Numbered from the stretch's first letter, positions 1 to 10,337 are shown. The stretch: 64,000 nt of DNA from Bacillus nakamurai (GCF_001584325.1 NZ_LSAZ01000002.1:1-64000); one strand, 5' to 3'. Notes: generated by a model not told the origin, from the letters alone. Numbers and translations: made by a program.

Positions 1-81
1 TTATCTAGTTTTGAGAGAATAATTAAAAAAACTCTTGCTTTTTCTGAAATACATAGTATAATAATACATGTCACTGAAATG

Positions 82-197
<116 letters not shown>

Positions 198-206
198 AGA
201 CTTCAT

Positions 207-282
207 TCCGCAGTAGCTCAGTGGTAGAGCTATCGGCTGTTAACCGATCGGTCGTAGGTTCGAATCCTACCTGCGGAGCCAT
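207..282 (+). tRNA. trnD-Asn: tRNA-Asn (GTT)
   Basis: The cloverleaf has acceptor stem TCCGCAG/CTGCGGA, anticodon GTT in loop CTGTTAA, and an encoded CCA. It is the first tRNA of the cluster behind the 5S gene. Confidence 0.96.
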
Positions 283-287
283 TAATG

Positions 288-377
288 GAGAGCTGTCCGA
301 GTGGCCGAAGGAGCACGATTGGAAATCGTGTAGGCGGTAACCCCGTCTCAAGGGTTCGAATCCCTTGCTCTCCGCCA
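288..377 (+). tRNA. trnD-Ser: tRNA-Ser (GGA)
   Basis: This is a class II tRNA of 90 nt with a long variable arm. The anticodon stem CACGA/TCGTG encloses TTGGAAA (anticodon GGA), and CCA is encoded. Confidence 0.95.
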
Positions 378-417
378 CTAATGATTTATACATAATAAAA
401 ACGAAAATAATCACCAG

Positions 418-489
418 GGCCCGTTGGTCAAGCGGTTAAGACACCGCCCTTTCACGGCGGTAACACGGGTTCGAATCCCGTACGGGTCA
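418..489 (+). tRNA. trnD-Glu: tRNA-Glu (TTC)
   Basis: The acceptor GGCCCGT pairs with ACGGGTC, and the anticodon TTC lies in CTTTCAC. No CCA is encoded, so the 3' end must be added by CCA nucleotidyltransferase. Confidence 0.94.
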
Positions 490-503
490 CTTATATATAT
501 GAT

Positions 504-579
504 GGAGGATTAGCTCAGCTGGGAGAGCATCTGCCTTACAAGCAGAGGGTCGGCGGTTCGAGCCCGTCATCCTCCACCA
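504..579 (+). tRNA. trnD-Val: tRNA-Val (TAC)
   Basis: The acceptor GGAGGAT pairs with ATCCTCC. The anticodon is TAC in loop CTTACAA, and CCA is encoded. Confidence 0.96.
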
Positions 580-586
580 TTATCAT

Positions 587-664
<78 letters not shown>

Positions 665-675
665 ATTTTAAAAAT

Positions 676-752
676 GGTCCGGTAGTTCAGTTGGTTAGAA
701 TGCCTGCCTGTCACGCAGGAGGTCGCGGGTTCGAGTCCCGTCCGGACCGCCA
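676..752 (+). tRNA. trnD-Asp: tRNA-Asp (GTC)
   Basis: The acceptor GGTCCGG pairs with CCGGACC. The anticodon GTC is in loop CTGTCAC, and CCA is encoded. Confidence 0.96.
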
Positions 753-763
753 TTTATATTCAA

Positions 764-839
<76 letters not shown>

Positions 840-843
840 TTTT

Positions 844-916
<73 letters not shown>

Positions 917-933
917 CTTTTTCTCAATATGAT

Positions 934-1018
934 GGAGGGGTAGCGAAGTGGCTAAACGCGGCGGACTGTAAATCCGCTCCCTCAGGGTTCGGCAGTTCGA
1001 ATCTGCCCCCCTCCACCA
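934..1018 (+). tRNA. trnD-Tyr: tRNA-Tyr (GTA)
   Basis: This is a class II tRNA with acceptor GGAGGGG/CCCCTCC, anticodon GTA in loop CTGTAAA, a long variable arm and an encoded CCA. Confidence 0.95.
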
Positions 1019-1030
1019 TTTTATTATCAT

Positions 1031-1104
1031 AGGGGCATAGTTTAACGGTAGAACAGAGGTCTCCAAAACCTCCGGTGTGGGTTCGATTCCTACTGCCCCT
1101 GCCA
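1031..1104 (+). tRNA. trnD-Trp: tRNA-Trp (CCA)
   Basis: The acceptor AGGGGCA pairs with TGCCCCT. The anticodon CCA is in loop CTCCAAA, and a 3' CCA is encoded. Confidence 0.96.
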
Positions 1105-1132
1105 CTATAATATCAATTCATCTTAAGACTAT

Positions 1133-1209
1133 GGCGGTTGTGGCGAAGTGGTTAACGCACCAGATTGTGGCTCTGGCACTCGTGGGTTCGATTCCCATCA
1201 ATCGCCCCA
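1133..1209 (+). tRNA. trnD-His: tRNA-His (GTG)
   Basis: The anticodon is GTG, and an extra G at position -1 faces C73, the usual histidine identity pair. CCA is encoded. Confidence 0.95.
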
Positions 1210-1218
1210 TATTATTAT

Positions 1219-1290
1219 TGGGCTATAGCCAAGCGGTAAGGCAACGGACTTTGACTCCGTCATGCGTTGGTTCGAATCCAGCTAGCCCAG
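1219..1290 (+). tRNA. trnD-Gln: tRNA-Gln (TTG)
   Basis: The acceptor TGGGCTA pairs with TAGCCCA. The anticodon TTG is in loop CTTTGAC. CCA is not encoded. Confidence 0.95.
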
Positions 1291-1340
1291 TTGCATTTTT
1301 TCAAAACAAACTGCATAAGTTGTAAAAGGTCCTTTTACAT

Positions 1341-1415
1341 GCGGAAGTAGTTCAGTGGTAGAACACCACCTTGCCAAGGTGGGGGTCGCGGGTTCGAATC
1401 CCGTCTTCCGCTCCA
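1341..1415 (+). tRNA. trnD-Gly: tRNA-Gly (GCC)
   Basis: The acceptor GCGGAAG pairs with CTTCCGC. The anticodon GCC is in loop TTGCCAA, and CCA is encoded. Confidence 0.96.
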
Positions 1416-1421
1416 AATGAT

Positions 1422-1492
<71 letters not shown>

Positions 1493-1505
1493 TTCTTTTT
1501 TTTTT

Positions 1506-1594
1506 GCCGGGGTGGTGGAATTGGCAGACACACAGGACTTAAAATCCTGCGGTAGGTGACTACCGTGCCGGTTCAAGTCCGGCCCTCGGCACCA
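1506..1594 (+). tRNA. trnD-Leu1: tRNA-Leu (TAA)
   Basis: This is a class II tRNA starting GCCGGGG, with anticodon TAA in loop CTTAAAA, a long variable arm and an encoded CCA. It is the last member of the tight cluster; a terminator follows about 65 bases downstream. Confidence 0.95.
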
Positions 1595-1660
1595 ATTTAA
1601 CTTTGAACGGATAATGTTAAATTGGTCACTGTTTTTAATAGTATATAACACATATATGAG

Positions 1661-1691
1661 AGTGATTTGCATAGCGCAGATCACTTTTTTT
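1661..1691 (+). terminator. Rho-independent terminator after the main tRNA cluster
   Basis: AGTGATTTGC ... GCAGATCACT forms a stem with a short loop and is followed by TTTTTTTG. It should end the rRNA-tRNA transcript before the last tRNA-Leu. Confidence 0.8.
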
Positions 1692-1848
1692 GTCTTATTA
1701 AAACATTATCATAATTCACGCTATAAGCTGCAGAAGTGCAGTCGGCATACGGAAGTGGCCCATAAAGCAAGAACATTTCAGCTTCCTGGAGACACGCTGA
1801 AGGCTGTCAAAAAACATATATGTTTAACAAAAAACTTTTCTAAAACCG
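1692..1848. other. Unexplained spacer between the tRNA cluster and the last tRNA-Leu
   Basis: These 157 bases lie between a terminator and a new promoter. An open frame of 85 codons crosses the area but has no ribosome site and runs through the terminator and promoter, so I do not call it a gene. I see no recognisable RNA family or repeat here. Confidence 0.5.
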
Positions 1849-1877
1849 TTGACAGTATAGGAAACCCATGATATATT
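1849..1877 (+). promoter_or_regulatory. SigA promoter for tRNA-Leu (CAA)
   Basis: A perfect -35 TTGACA (1849-1854) is followed by a 17-base spacer and TATATT (1872-1877). The tRNA begins 33 bases after the -10, so this tRNA can be transcribed independently of the rRNA operon. Confidence 0.8.
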
Positions 1878-1909
1878 TATATACATCGGTTGTACACGAC
1901 ACATTGCTT

Positions 1910-1991
1910 GCCGGTGTGGCGGAATTGGCAGACGCGCACGACTCAAAATCGTGTTCCTTCTGGAGTGCCGGTTCGACCCCGGCCACCGGTA
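1910..1991 (+). tRNA. trnD-Leu2: tRNA-Leu (CAA)
   Basis: This class II tRNA starts GCCGGTG, with anticodon stem CACGA/TCGTG enclosing CTCAAAA (anticodon CAA). The discriminator is A and CCA is not encoded. It is separated from the other 15 tRNAs by 315 bases with its own terminator-promoter arrangement. Confidence 0.93.
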
Positions 1992-1997
1992 TACGAA

Positions 1998-2027
1998 GGC
2001 TTCTACATTATGTAGAAGCTTTTTTTG
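1998..2027 (+). terminator. Terminator after tRNA-Leu (CAA)
   Basis: GCTTCTACA and TGTAGAAGC form a perfect 9-bp stem followed by a run of T. Confidence 0.9.
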
Positions 2028-2137
2028 TTGTATAAAAAGCCAGGATCAGCCCGAACCAGTTACAGACTTACTTCTGATTGTATAATTCCGCTCTTTTCAA
2101 AGATACTAACAAAAAGTTCTTTGAAAGAGGTGTTTTT

Positions 2138-3715
2138 ATGGCAGGTACTTGGGCTTGTCTTATACCATTTATTCTTGTCATTCCCATTTCAATCATTACG
2201 AAGCAAGTACAGTCCGGCCTGTTTGTTGGTTTGTTAGTCGGGAGTTATCTTTTGCATCCCAGCTGGCTTGGCGGGATTGAGCACATGGTTAATTATTTGA
2301 TTAGCAATATTGTCGTAATCAATAATATTCGAATCATTGTTTTCCTATATTCATTTGCAGGCCTTGTGGGGATTATAAAGTTAACCGGCGGGATAAAAGG
2401 ATTTGTCCATTTGATCAGTAAAAAGGTTAAAACCAAAAAAGGCGCAATGCTGCTTGCGTGGCTGTCGACATTCGGCACATTCAGCGAACCAGACTTTCGC
2501 ATCGTCACAATTGCACCGATCATGAAAGCTTTAAGCAAGCGTCTGGACCTGTCAAAACAGAAAATTGCTTATGCTATTGAGTTTACAGCAAACCCTGTCA
2601 TCGCCTTGATCCCGATAGCAACAGCTTTTGTCGGCTACATGGTTTCCATTATCGGGCAAGCCCTTAAAACGTCAGGAATAGATCAACCAGCTTATACGGT
2701 GTATGTGAAAAGCATTCCTTTTAATTTTTTCTCCATTGTGATTATTTTGGTCGGCATTTATTACAGCTTCTTTAAAAAACAAAAAGAAGATGTAAGCTTA
2801 GAAAAAACAGAAAAGAACGGACACCCCCCTTCTTTAAAACATCATAAAAATGTGGAGACGAGTCCGCAGCACAGCGGTGTTTTGCTTTCATCAGGCCCCA
2901 GCTCATTCAACATGGAAACAGGGACGATCTCAGATATTCACGGAGAACACACGGGGATGCATGAAAGAGGTGCCGATGAGCAGGCTGACCAGCAGGAGGA
3001 GTTAGACGCGGCGCACCGTGCTTATATTAAGGAAACGCCGATTCGGCCATGGAATTTAATGATTCCTATCGCGTTATTTTTACTATTAACCTTGTTTCTC
3101 AGCTGGTGGGACGGCCATTCAAAAGCAAAAGGGTTTTTTAATGCTTTTATTAAAAGTGATATGCTTGGCGTCATGTTAACTGCATTATTGGCAGCGGTAA
3201 TTGCAGCATTTGCTCTTTTTATGTTTCAGCGTTTTTCAGCAGGCGAGCTTGTTACCCATTTTATCAAGGGCGGAAATGAATTGGTAAACGTTATTATCAT
3301 GTTATCGCTGATATGGGCCGTAACAGCAGTATCAGAGGATCTGGGGTTTTCTACATACATTACTTCTCATTTAACGTCGTGGATTCCCCATATGTTTATT
3401 GCGCCGTCTCTTTTTATACTTGGGGCTGTTATCTCCTATTTTATCGGTTCATCTTGGGGAACTTGGGGGCTTTTAATGCCGCTCGGCGTAACGCTGGCTG
3501 TTCAATCGCATACCAGCTTATTATTAGTGATTGGAGCCGTGTTTGCCAGCGGAACATTTGGAGCGTTCGCTTCTCCTCTCAGTGATAATACCGTGACAAC
3601 TTGTACGGTACTTGGGATCGATGTTGTGAAATATGCCCGTTCGAAACTTGTTCCGGCCCTTATAGCGGCGGGAATCTCCGTTGTTTTATACGGTGCCTTT
3701 TCATTCTTTAGATAA
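2138..3715 (+). CDS. NhaC-family Na+/H+ antiporter
   Basis: This 525-aa polytopic membrane protein has at least ten hydrophobic segments and the polar motifs FGTFSEPDFR (about residue 120) and SSWGTWGLLMPLG (about 435), with GTFGAFASPLSDNTV near 475, typical of the NhaC/YheL/MleN ion-transporter family. A charged cytoplasmic loop rich in H, E and Q (about residues 210-305) splits the two hydrophobic halves. ATG 2138 is chosen because GAAAGAGG precedes it; the frame is open upstream without a ribosome site. The probable role is sodium-proton or organic acid antiport at the plasma membrane; the substrate cannot be read from sequence. A terminator follows, so it is monocistronic. Confidence 0.85.
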   Translation: MAGTWACLIPFILVIPISIITKQVQSGLFVGLLVGSYLLHPSWLGGIEHMVNYLISNIVVINNIRIIVFLYSFAGLVGIIKLTGGIKGFVHLISKKVKTKKGAMLLAWLSTFGTFSEPDFRIVTIAPIMKALSKRLDLSKQKIAYAIEFTANPVIALIPIATAFVGYMVSIIGQALKTSGIDQPAYTVYVKSIPFNFFSIVIILVGIYYSFFKKQKEDVSLEKTEKNGHPPSLKHHKNVETSPQHSGVLLSSGPSSFNMETGTISDIHGEHTGMHERGADEQADQQEELDAAHRAYIKETPIRPWNLMIPIALFLLLTLFLSWWDGHSKAKGFFNAFIKSDMLGVMLTALLAAVIAAFALFMFQRFSAGELVTHFIKGGNELVNVIIMLSLIWAVTAVSEDLGFSTYITSHLTSWIPHMFIAPSLFILGAVISYFIGSSWGTWGLLMPLGVTLAVQSHTSLLLVIGAVFASGTFGAFASPLSDNTVTTCTVLGIDVVKYARSKLVPALIAAGISVVLYGAFSFFR

Positions 3716-3726
3716 CAGAGAAAAAA

Positions 3727-3760
3727 ATCGTTTCTTACATGTACAGGAAACGGTTTTTTT
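3727..3760 (+). terminator. Terminator after the NhaC-type antiporter
   Basis: ATCGTTTC and GAAACGGT form a stem followed by a long T run. Confidence 0.8.
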
Positions 3761-4004
3761 TATTGATCTTATCCATTGATTTATCAATTCCGCCTTAGAA
3801 TCCAGGCACTTCTGTTTTTCCTGCCGATATTGGTGTTTCAAGCTTTGTCGGCTCCAAGGCTGGCGTTCGCTGCAAGTTTTTTGAAAAATGACATGTTTTA
3901 TCTTCCCCTTTTTGGATTTACAAAGAATTATTCACCTGGTTTACATTCATTGCCGTCTTCAAGGATAACTAAGGATCAAGCTTACATAAAGGAGTGGGAC
4001 AGAA

Positions 4005-4208
4005 TTGAATATGGAAAGCAAGGTAGCTGATGAGCTGCATAAAATGTTTTTAGCGGGTGAGCTGCAAATTACTGTAGATGAAGATATTAATGATATATCT
4101 GAAAGATTGAGAAATGGAGAATTGAAATTAGAGAACTTACATGAGGAAGATATATTTATTCAAGAAACGCTGAATAGGGCTTTGAGAAGAGTGGAGCAGG
4201 AGAGATAA
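4005..4208 (+). CDS. Small acidic protein of unknown function
   Basis: The 67-aa product is hydrophilic and predicted mostly helical, with many Glu and Leu residues, and ends RRVEQER. I do not recognise the family. Start TTG 4005 is preferred because AAAGGAG (3988-3994) stands 10 bases upstream; the ATG two codons later would be 16 bases away. It has no signal peptide or membrane segment. The 240 bases before it hold no convincing gene: an 84-codon frame with a hydrophobic N-terminus lacks a ribosome site and overlaps this gene. Confidence 0.6.
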   Translation: MNMESKVADELHKMFLAGELQITVDEDINDISERLRNGELKLENLHEEDIFIQETLNRALRRVEQER

Positions 4209-4247
4209 AAAGGCAGCGTCCCAGAAATGGGATACCGTCTTTTCTTA
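4207..4247. terminator. Bidirectional terminator between convergent genes
   Basis: An imperfect hairpin with core TCCCAGAAATGGGA is flanked by AAAAAGG on one side and TCTTTTC on the other, and can serve both converging transcripts. Confidence 0.55.
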
Positions 4248-5381
4248 TGGTTTCAGGAGAACCTTAATGGCTCCGTCAGTTTTGGTGTCAAAGACTTCGT
4301 ATCCATGTTTTGCCTGATCTAACGGCAAAACATGAGTAATGACATCGCCGGGGTCAACTTTTCCTTTGGCAATCAGATCATATAGATACGGCATATAATG
4401 AATGACAGGCGCTTGTCCCGTTTTAATGTTTACGTTTCGCTGAAAGATGTCTCCAAATGGGAAGGCGTTATATCTCATCCCGTATACACCTGTTACTTGG
4501 ATGGTACCGCATTTTCGAACGGCTTGGGATGCCATAACGAGCGCACCCATCGCTCCGCCGTGCATTTTAACGCCTGTCGCCAGAAATTCGAGCGGAGACA
4601 TTTTACCGTCCATCCTGACACAGTCAATGACAACATCTGCGCCGCCTTGTGTGATTTCTTTTAAATATGAGCCTGTGTTTTCTTTCTGCTCAAAATTAAT
4701 GATTTCCACATTGTTTGTTTTTTTGGCATGCTGGAGGCGGTAGTCGATATAATCGACAGCTATAACTCGTTTCGCGCCTTTGAGCCATGCAAATTTTTGT
4801 GCGAGCAGCCCGACAGGACCGCAGCCGAGAATAATGACTGTATCTCCTTCTTTGACTCCCGCGTTGTCTACGCTCCAGTAGGCGGTAGACATGGCGTCTG
4901 CAAGCAAAACTGATTTTTCGTCTTCTGTTTCGCAGTCTTCAGGAATTTTGAAAGGTGTAAAGTTGGCATAGGGCACGCGCATGTATTCAGCCTGACCGCC
5001 GGGATAGCCCCCTGTCGTGTCTGAGTAGCCGAAATATGCACCCATCTCCCCATTGGCGTTGGAGTTGTCACATTGGCTTTCGAGCTGGTTTTTACAAAAG
5101 AAACATTCTCCGCAGCTGACGTTAAAAGGAATAATGACCCGATCGCCTTTTTTTACTTTGTGCACCTCAGGACCCGTTTCTTCGACGATGCCCATCGGTT
5201 CGTGGCCGATAATGTAGTCTTCCGGAAAGTTTGGAATCATGCCGTGAATTAAGTGTAAATCTGATCCGCAAATGGCGGTGGTTGTCAGTTTTACAATGAT
5301 ATCATCAGGCTTTTTGATTTCCGGCGCTTTGACTTCTTTCACTCTGACATCTTTAATGCCTTGATATGTGACAGCTTTCAT
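4245..5381 (-). CDS. adhB: Zinc-dependent alcohol dehydrogenase (formaldehyde dehydrogenase-like)
   Basis: The 378-aa product is a medium-chain dehydrogenase/reductase. AICGSDLH (residues about 37-44) supplies the catalytic zinc cysteine, GHEPMG the catalytic Glu region, and CGECFFCKNQLESQC the structural zinc cysteines; VIILGCGPVGLLAQ (about 183-196) is the Rossmann NAD-binding loop. It is closest to the glutathione-independent formaldehyde dehydrogenase branch (B. subtilis AdhB). It follows two coat F-like genes on the same strand with a 16-base gap, the yraG-yraF-adhB arrangement of B. subtilis, so a role in spore-forming cells is plausible but not shown by the sequence. Confidence 0.88.
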   Translation of the reverse strand: MKAVTYQGIKDVRVKEVKAPEIKKPDDIIVKLTTTAICGSDLHLIHGMIPNFPEDYIIGHEPMGIVEETGPEVHKVKKGDRVIIPFNVSCGECFFCKNQLESQCDNSNANGEMGAYFGYSDTTGGYPGGQAEYMRVPYANFTPFKIPEDCETEDEKSVLLADAMSTAYWSVDNAGVKEGDTVIILGCGPVGLLAQKFAWLKGAKRVIAVDYIDYRLQHAKKTNNVEIINFEQKENTGSYLKEITQGGADVVIDCVRMDGKMSPLEFLATGVKMHGGAMGALVMASQAVRKCGTIQVTGVYGMRYNAFPFGDIFQRNVNIKTGQAPVIHYMPYLYDLIAKGKVDPGDVITHVLPLDQAKHGYEVFDTKTDGAIKVLLKP

Positions 5382-5397
5382 TCTTCATGCTCCTCTG

Positions 5398-5757
5398 TTA
5401 GTTATATGGTGTTGCGAATGTGCCGAGCCGATTCGTATTGTCCGGGAACAGTTTGAGGCCTGCGATATCAACCGCCGTTTGGGCGGATTTTAAATCCAGT
5501 TCAAATTGTTTTTTCGTATCAGTTGGAAAAAGCCAGCCTTTTTTTATCATGAGCTGTGAGAGCTCGCCATGCAATTGGATAGCCGAATCTAATTGAGTGC
5601 GTAAGGCTTGCCTGAGTTCAGGGGTTGCTGTTTCAGTAATTGCAATGGCGTAATCTTTAATTCCGCTTTTTACAGAAAGCAAACATTCAAGAGCGAGAGC
5701 TGAGTCAGCAAGATCAGGCATGCCTATTGAGTTCTTCGGGTCTAAAAAATCGTTCAA
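5398..5757 (-). CDS. yraF: Coat F-type spore protein
   Basis: The 119-aa helical protein has the layout of the spore coat protein F family: an N-terminal conserved block (DLADSALALECLLSVKSG) followed by a heptad-rich region and a short aromatic tail GTFATPYN. Its start overlaps the stop of the preceding small gene by 4 bases, implying translational coupling. It resembles B. subtilis YraF/YraD; assigning YraF rather than YraD rests on the order yraG-yraF-adhB. Coat localisation is inferred from the family. Confidence 0.75.
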   Translation of the reverse strand: MNDFLDPKNSIGMPDLADSALALECLLSVKSGIKDYAIAITETATPELRQALRTQLDSAIQLHGELSQLMIKKGWLFPTDTKKQFELDLKSAQTAVDIAGLKLFPDNTNRLGTFATPYN

Positions 5758-5972
5758 TGCAATTCACCTCCGGTTATTGTCGGCGTCTTCTTGTAAAAGG
5801 CCTGCAATTCTTTGATATCTTTTACGGACTGCTGTACGTTTTTTTCCATAAGCGCTCTCAGTTCTTGATCAAAGACTAAACCCTGCATCATTTTTGATTT
5901 CAGTAAAGAGACGGTTTTTATATTCATGATTGTATCGGCAGTTTCATGATAAGCTAAGCGGTCATGTTTCAC
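5754..5972 (-). CDS. yraG: Small coat F-associated protein
   Basis: The 72-aa product contains DRLAYHETADTIMNIKTVSL and a helical QSVKDIKELQAFY tail, the form of the short partners (YraG/YraE) that accompany YraF/YraD in Bacillus. The start codon is GTG at 5972-5970, eight bases after AGGAGG; the ATG directly upstream is immediately followed by TGA in its own frame. It is the first gene of the operon with yraF and adhB. Confidence 0.72.
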   Translation of the reverse strand: MKHDRLAYHETADTIMNIKTVSLLKSKMMQGLVFDQELRALMEKNVQQSVKDIKELQAFYKKTPTITGGELH

Positions 5973-6066
5973 ATGGTTTACCTCCTAATTTTCTGTATTT
6001 TTTGCTTTGCGCGAAGCTTTTATGAGAAATGGGCTGTTATACTTGAGAAATAAAGAGGTGATCACG

Positions 6067-6764
6067 TTGAAACAGATTATCGCAATGGGGGGCGGAGGTT
6101 TTTCGATGGAACCCGATAACCTTTTGCTTGATCAATATCTTTTAGAGCAGTCGGTGCGATCAGAGCCGAAAATTTGTTTTTTGCCGACGGCAAGCGGCGA
6201 CTCGGAAAACTATATCGGACGATTTTATCAGGCATTTCAGACGCTTCAGTGCAAGCCGTCCCATTTGTCCTTGTTTAAACCGCCTTCTTCACATATCAGG
6301 TCCTTGTGATGGATAAAGATATTATTTATGTTGGCGGCGGCAATACGCGAAACATGCTTGTGCTTTGGAAGGAGTGGGGGCTTGACCGCATTCTCCGTGA
6401 GGCATGGGAAAACGGTATTATCTTAGCGGGCCTGAGCGCCGGGGCGATCTGCTGGTTTGAAGAAGGGGTGACCGATTCAATGGGAGAGCTGACAGAGCTT
6501 AAAGCTTTAGGGTTTTTACCGGGCAGCTTTTGTCCGCATTACGACGGGGAAAAGGACCGCAGGCCGGCATATCATCGGCTCATTTCTGAAAAAAAGCTTC
6601 AGGACGGCTATGCGGCTGATGACGGCGCTGCGCTTCACTATAGAGGTGATCAGCTGTTTCGGACTGTTTCTTCCAGAGCGAATGCCGGAGTTTATCACGT
6701 GTATGGAACAGGAGTGAGCGCTGAAGAAACAGAGCTGAACATACTTAAATTATCAGAATGTTAA
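6067..6764 (+). pseudogene. ygaJ: Peptidase E (S51) family, frameshifted
   Basis: The intact protein would be about 232 aa, an aspartyl dipeptidase-like serine peptidase: IIAMGGGGFSMEP at the N-terminus, IIYVGGGNTRNML in the middle, and LAGLSAGAICWFE carrying the nucleophile serine. The start is TTG 6067 after AAAGAGGTGATC. The reading frame stops at 6309 (TGA) and resumes from 6306 in the -1 frame. Adding one T to CCTTGTG at 6303-6308 would restore continuous sequence RSFVMDKDIIYVGGG, so a one-base T deletion is the simplest explanation. The N-terminal piece has no catalytic Ser. Cytoplasmic; position upstream of thiC matches B. subtilis. Confidence 0.8.
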
Positions 6765-6819
6765 TAATATGCTTTTTTTTGCAAGAACATTATGTTACGA
6801 TGAAAGCGAAATGAATAGT

Positions 6820-6908
6820 TACTGGGGGTGCCCGTTGGCGGGCTGAGAGAGAAGCGGATGCTTCTTAACCCTTTGGACCTGATCTGGTTCGTACCAGCGT
6901 GGGGAAGT
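6820..6908 (+). promoter_or_regulatory. TPP riboswitch (thi box) of thiC
   Basis: The sequence carries the conserved thi-box segments ACTGGGGGTGCCC, GGCTGAGAGA, ACCCTTTGGACCTGATCTGG and CGTGGGGAAGTAG in the right order. Thiamine pyrophosphate binding should favour the terminator at 6962-6994 and shut down thiC. Confidence 0.95.
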
Positions 6909-6956
6909 AGAGGTTTTATTATTGTTGATGAAAGACAATAATAGTTTCTTTTCTGA

Positions 6957-8819
<1,863 letters not shown>

Positions 8820-8826
8820 AAGAGCG

Positions 8827-8861
8827 GATGAAGATGGAGGGTATTCCATCTTCATCTTTCT
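8827..8861. terminator. Terminator between thiC and ygaK
   Basis: GATGAAGATGGA and TCCATCTTCATC form a perfect 12-bp stem followed by TTTCTTTT. Confidence 0.85.
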
Positions 8862-8862
8862 T

Positions 8863-10218
8863 TTAGAAAAATATCGACCGGCGAAGCGGCGGAATGCTTT
8901 GCTCAAAGCGGAATACGTTATCTGGATCATATTTCGTTTTCACTTCACGGAGGCGCTCAAAATTTTCGCCGTAATATGTTTTTTGCCAGTTTCTGATAGC
9001 TAAATCGGGCCAATTCACGTAATCTCCCATCGTTTCCTTGGAGAGGGCCGTTCTCAGCCCCTCAATCCAGCGGACATTTTGGCTTTTTTCTTCGGGAGAT
9101 GTCCAGTTCGTTAAATATTCCTGTGCAATGATTGCGTCACGATAAAAAAATGCCGTCTCGTCCGGGGCGATGTGTCCGGCTGCTCCGCCGAGCGATTGCT
9201 GCCAGACGCTTGCATTTTGATTCGGTGCTTGCTGCAAAAAGTGTTTAATGGTTGAGATCGCATGGCTTGATAATGGCTTTTCGATGAAAGAGCCCGATCG
9301 TTTCAAGTTTTGCGGCCGATTGCCTCCCGGGCTGTTAAAAAAGGCCGCTGCTTCGATGAACGGCACTGTTTTTACCATGCCGCTTGTCGGTTTTCCTGCT
9401 TTTAGCAAAGGTTTTAACAGTTCTTTTAACTCTGTTTTTGTCCCGACAAATTGGCCGAGAGCCTTTATCTGGTTTACTTCCTCGGACCAAAACTCAATGG
9501 AAGAGGTAAGCCGTTCATCAGTGAAAGGAGCCCAGCGCTGCCATGTGTTAAAAACCTCCTCAAAATCTTTCCAGCCCCAAGTGATAGAAAAAATAGATAC
9601 TCGGGAAATAGGCACTGCTTTAAACGTCATGGACGTGACGATACCGAAATTGCCGCCTCCGCCGCCTTGGGACGCCCAAAATAAGTCAGGGTGCTCCGAG
9701 CGGCTGACCGATATCAGTTCCGCCTCCTCTTTTCCTTCGGCCGTGATCATTTCGAGCTTTACCAAATGGTCGCAAGTCAGCCCGGCAGATCTTGTTAAAT
9801 ACCCAATTCCTCCTCCAAGTGTTAAACCCGTAAGCCCTACATTTGCAATGTTTCCCGCAGGAAGCGTCAAGCCGTACCGCCAAAGTGTCCGGTATACTTC
9901 CCCCAATTCCGCGCCGGCCTCTATTGTGGCCAGCTGCTTGTTATGATCGACCTTTATTCTGTTCATTTCACTCAAATCAATGACAAGTCCGTTATTTAAA
10001 AGGGAAAAGTTCTCATAGCTGTGTCTGTCGCCCCTGATGCGGAAAGGCACATTGTTTTCACGGGCCCACTTCAGCGCATTGACGGCATCGTGTTTGTTTT
10101 GGCAAAACACGATGAGACGTGGATATCTTTGCAGGCTTAGGTTGATATTTGTTCTTGCATCGTTATAGCCCGGATCATCCCGGGTCACGATTCGTCCGGT
10201 CAGTTTTGTCTTTTCCAT
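8863..10218 (-). CDS. ygaK: FAD-linked oxidoreductase, BBE-like
   Basis: The 451-aa product has an FAD-binding PCMH domain (residues about 35-205) with PFRIRGDRHSYE, LTGLTLGGGIGYLTR and GGGGGNFGIVTSM, and a C-terminal berberine-bridge domain ending NWQKTYYGENFERLREVK and YDPDNVFRFEQSI. His in RHSYE is in the position used for covalent FAD attachment in this family. The substrate is unknown. Same length and position as B. subtilis YgaK, between thiC and senS, on the opposite strand to both. Confidence 0.9.
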   Translation of the reverse strand: MEKTKLTGRIVTRDDPGYNDARTNINLSLQRYPRLIVFCQNKHDAVNALKWARENNVPFRIRGDRHSYENFSLLNNGLVIDLSEMNRIKVDHNKQLATIEAGAELGEVYRTLWRYGLTLPAGNIANVGLTGLTLGGGIGYLTRSAGLTCDHLVKLEMITAEGKEEAELISVSRSEHPDLFWASQGGGGGNFGIVTSMTFKAVPISRVSIFSITWGWKDFEEVFNTWQRWAPFTDERLTSSIEFWSEEVNQIKALGQFVGTKTELKELLKPLLKAGKPTSGMVKTVPFIEAAAFFNSPGGNRPQNLKRSGSFIEKPLSSHAISTIKHFLQQAPNQNASVWQQSLGGAAGHIAPDETAFFYRDAIIAQEYLTNWTSPEEKSQNVRWIEGLRTALSKETMGDYVNWPDLAIRNWQKTYYGENFERLREVKTKYDPDNVFRFEQSIPPLRRSIFF

Positions 10219-10337
10219 ACTCTCACATCTCTTTCCATCATTATCTTTAATGTTCTCAGCTTATGCGAGAGATAAGCGAGTGTATAAGGAAAAGGCCTCG
10301 GAAACTCAGAAGCCGTGGCAATATTTTTAAAATGTAG

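Noticed and set aside
3776-4030. 84-codon frame with a signal-peptide-like start after the antiporter gene
   Set aside because: No ribosome site, overlaps the better-supported small gene at 4005, and starts inside the tail of a terminator region.
6300-6315. Programmed -1 frameshift in ygaJ
   Set aside because: No slippery heptamer or downstream stem; a one-base T deletion explains the break more simply.
9248-9946. 232-codon frame on the plus strand inside ygaK
   Set aside because: Antisense shadow of a well-conserved FAD enzyme; no ribosome site or known domain.
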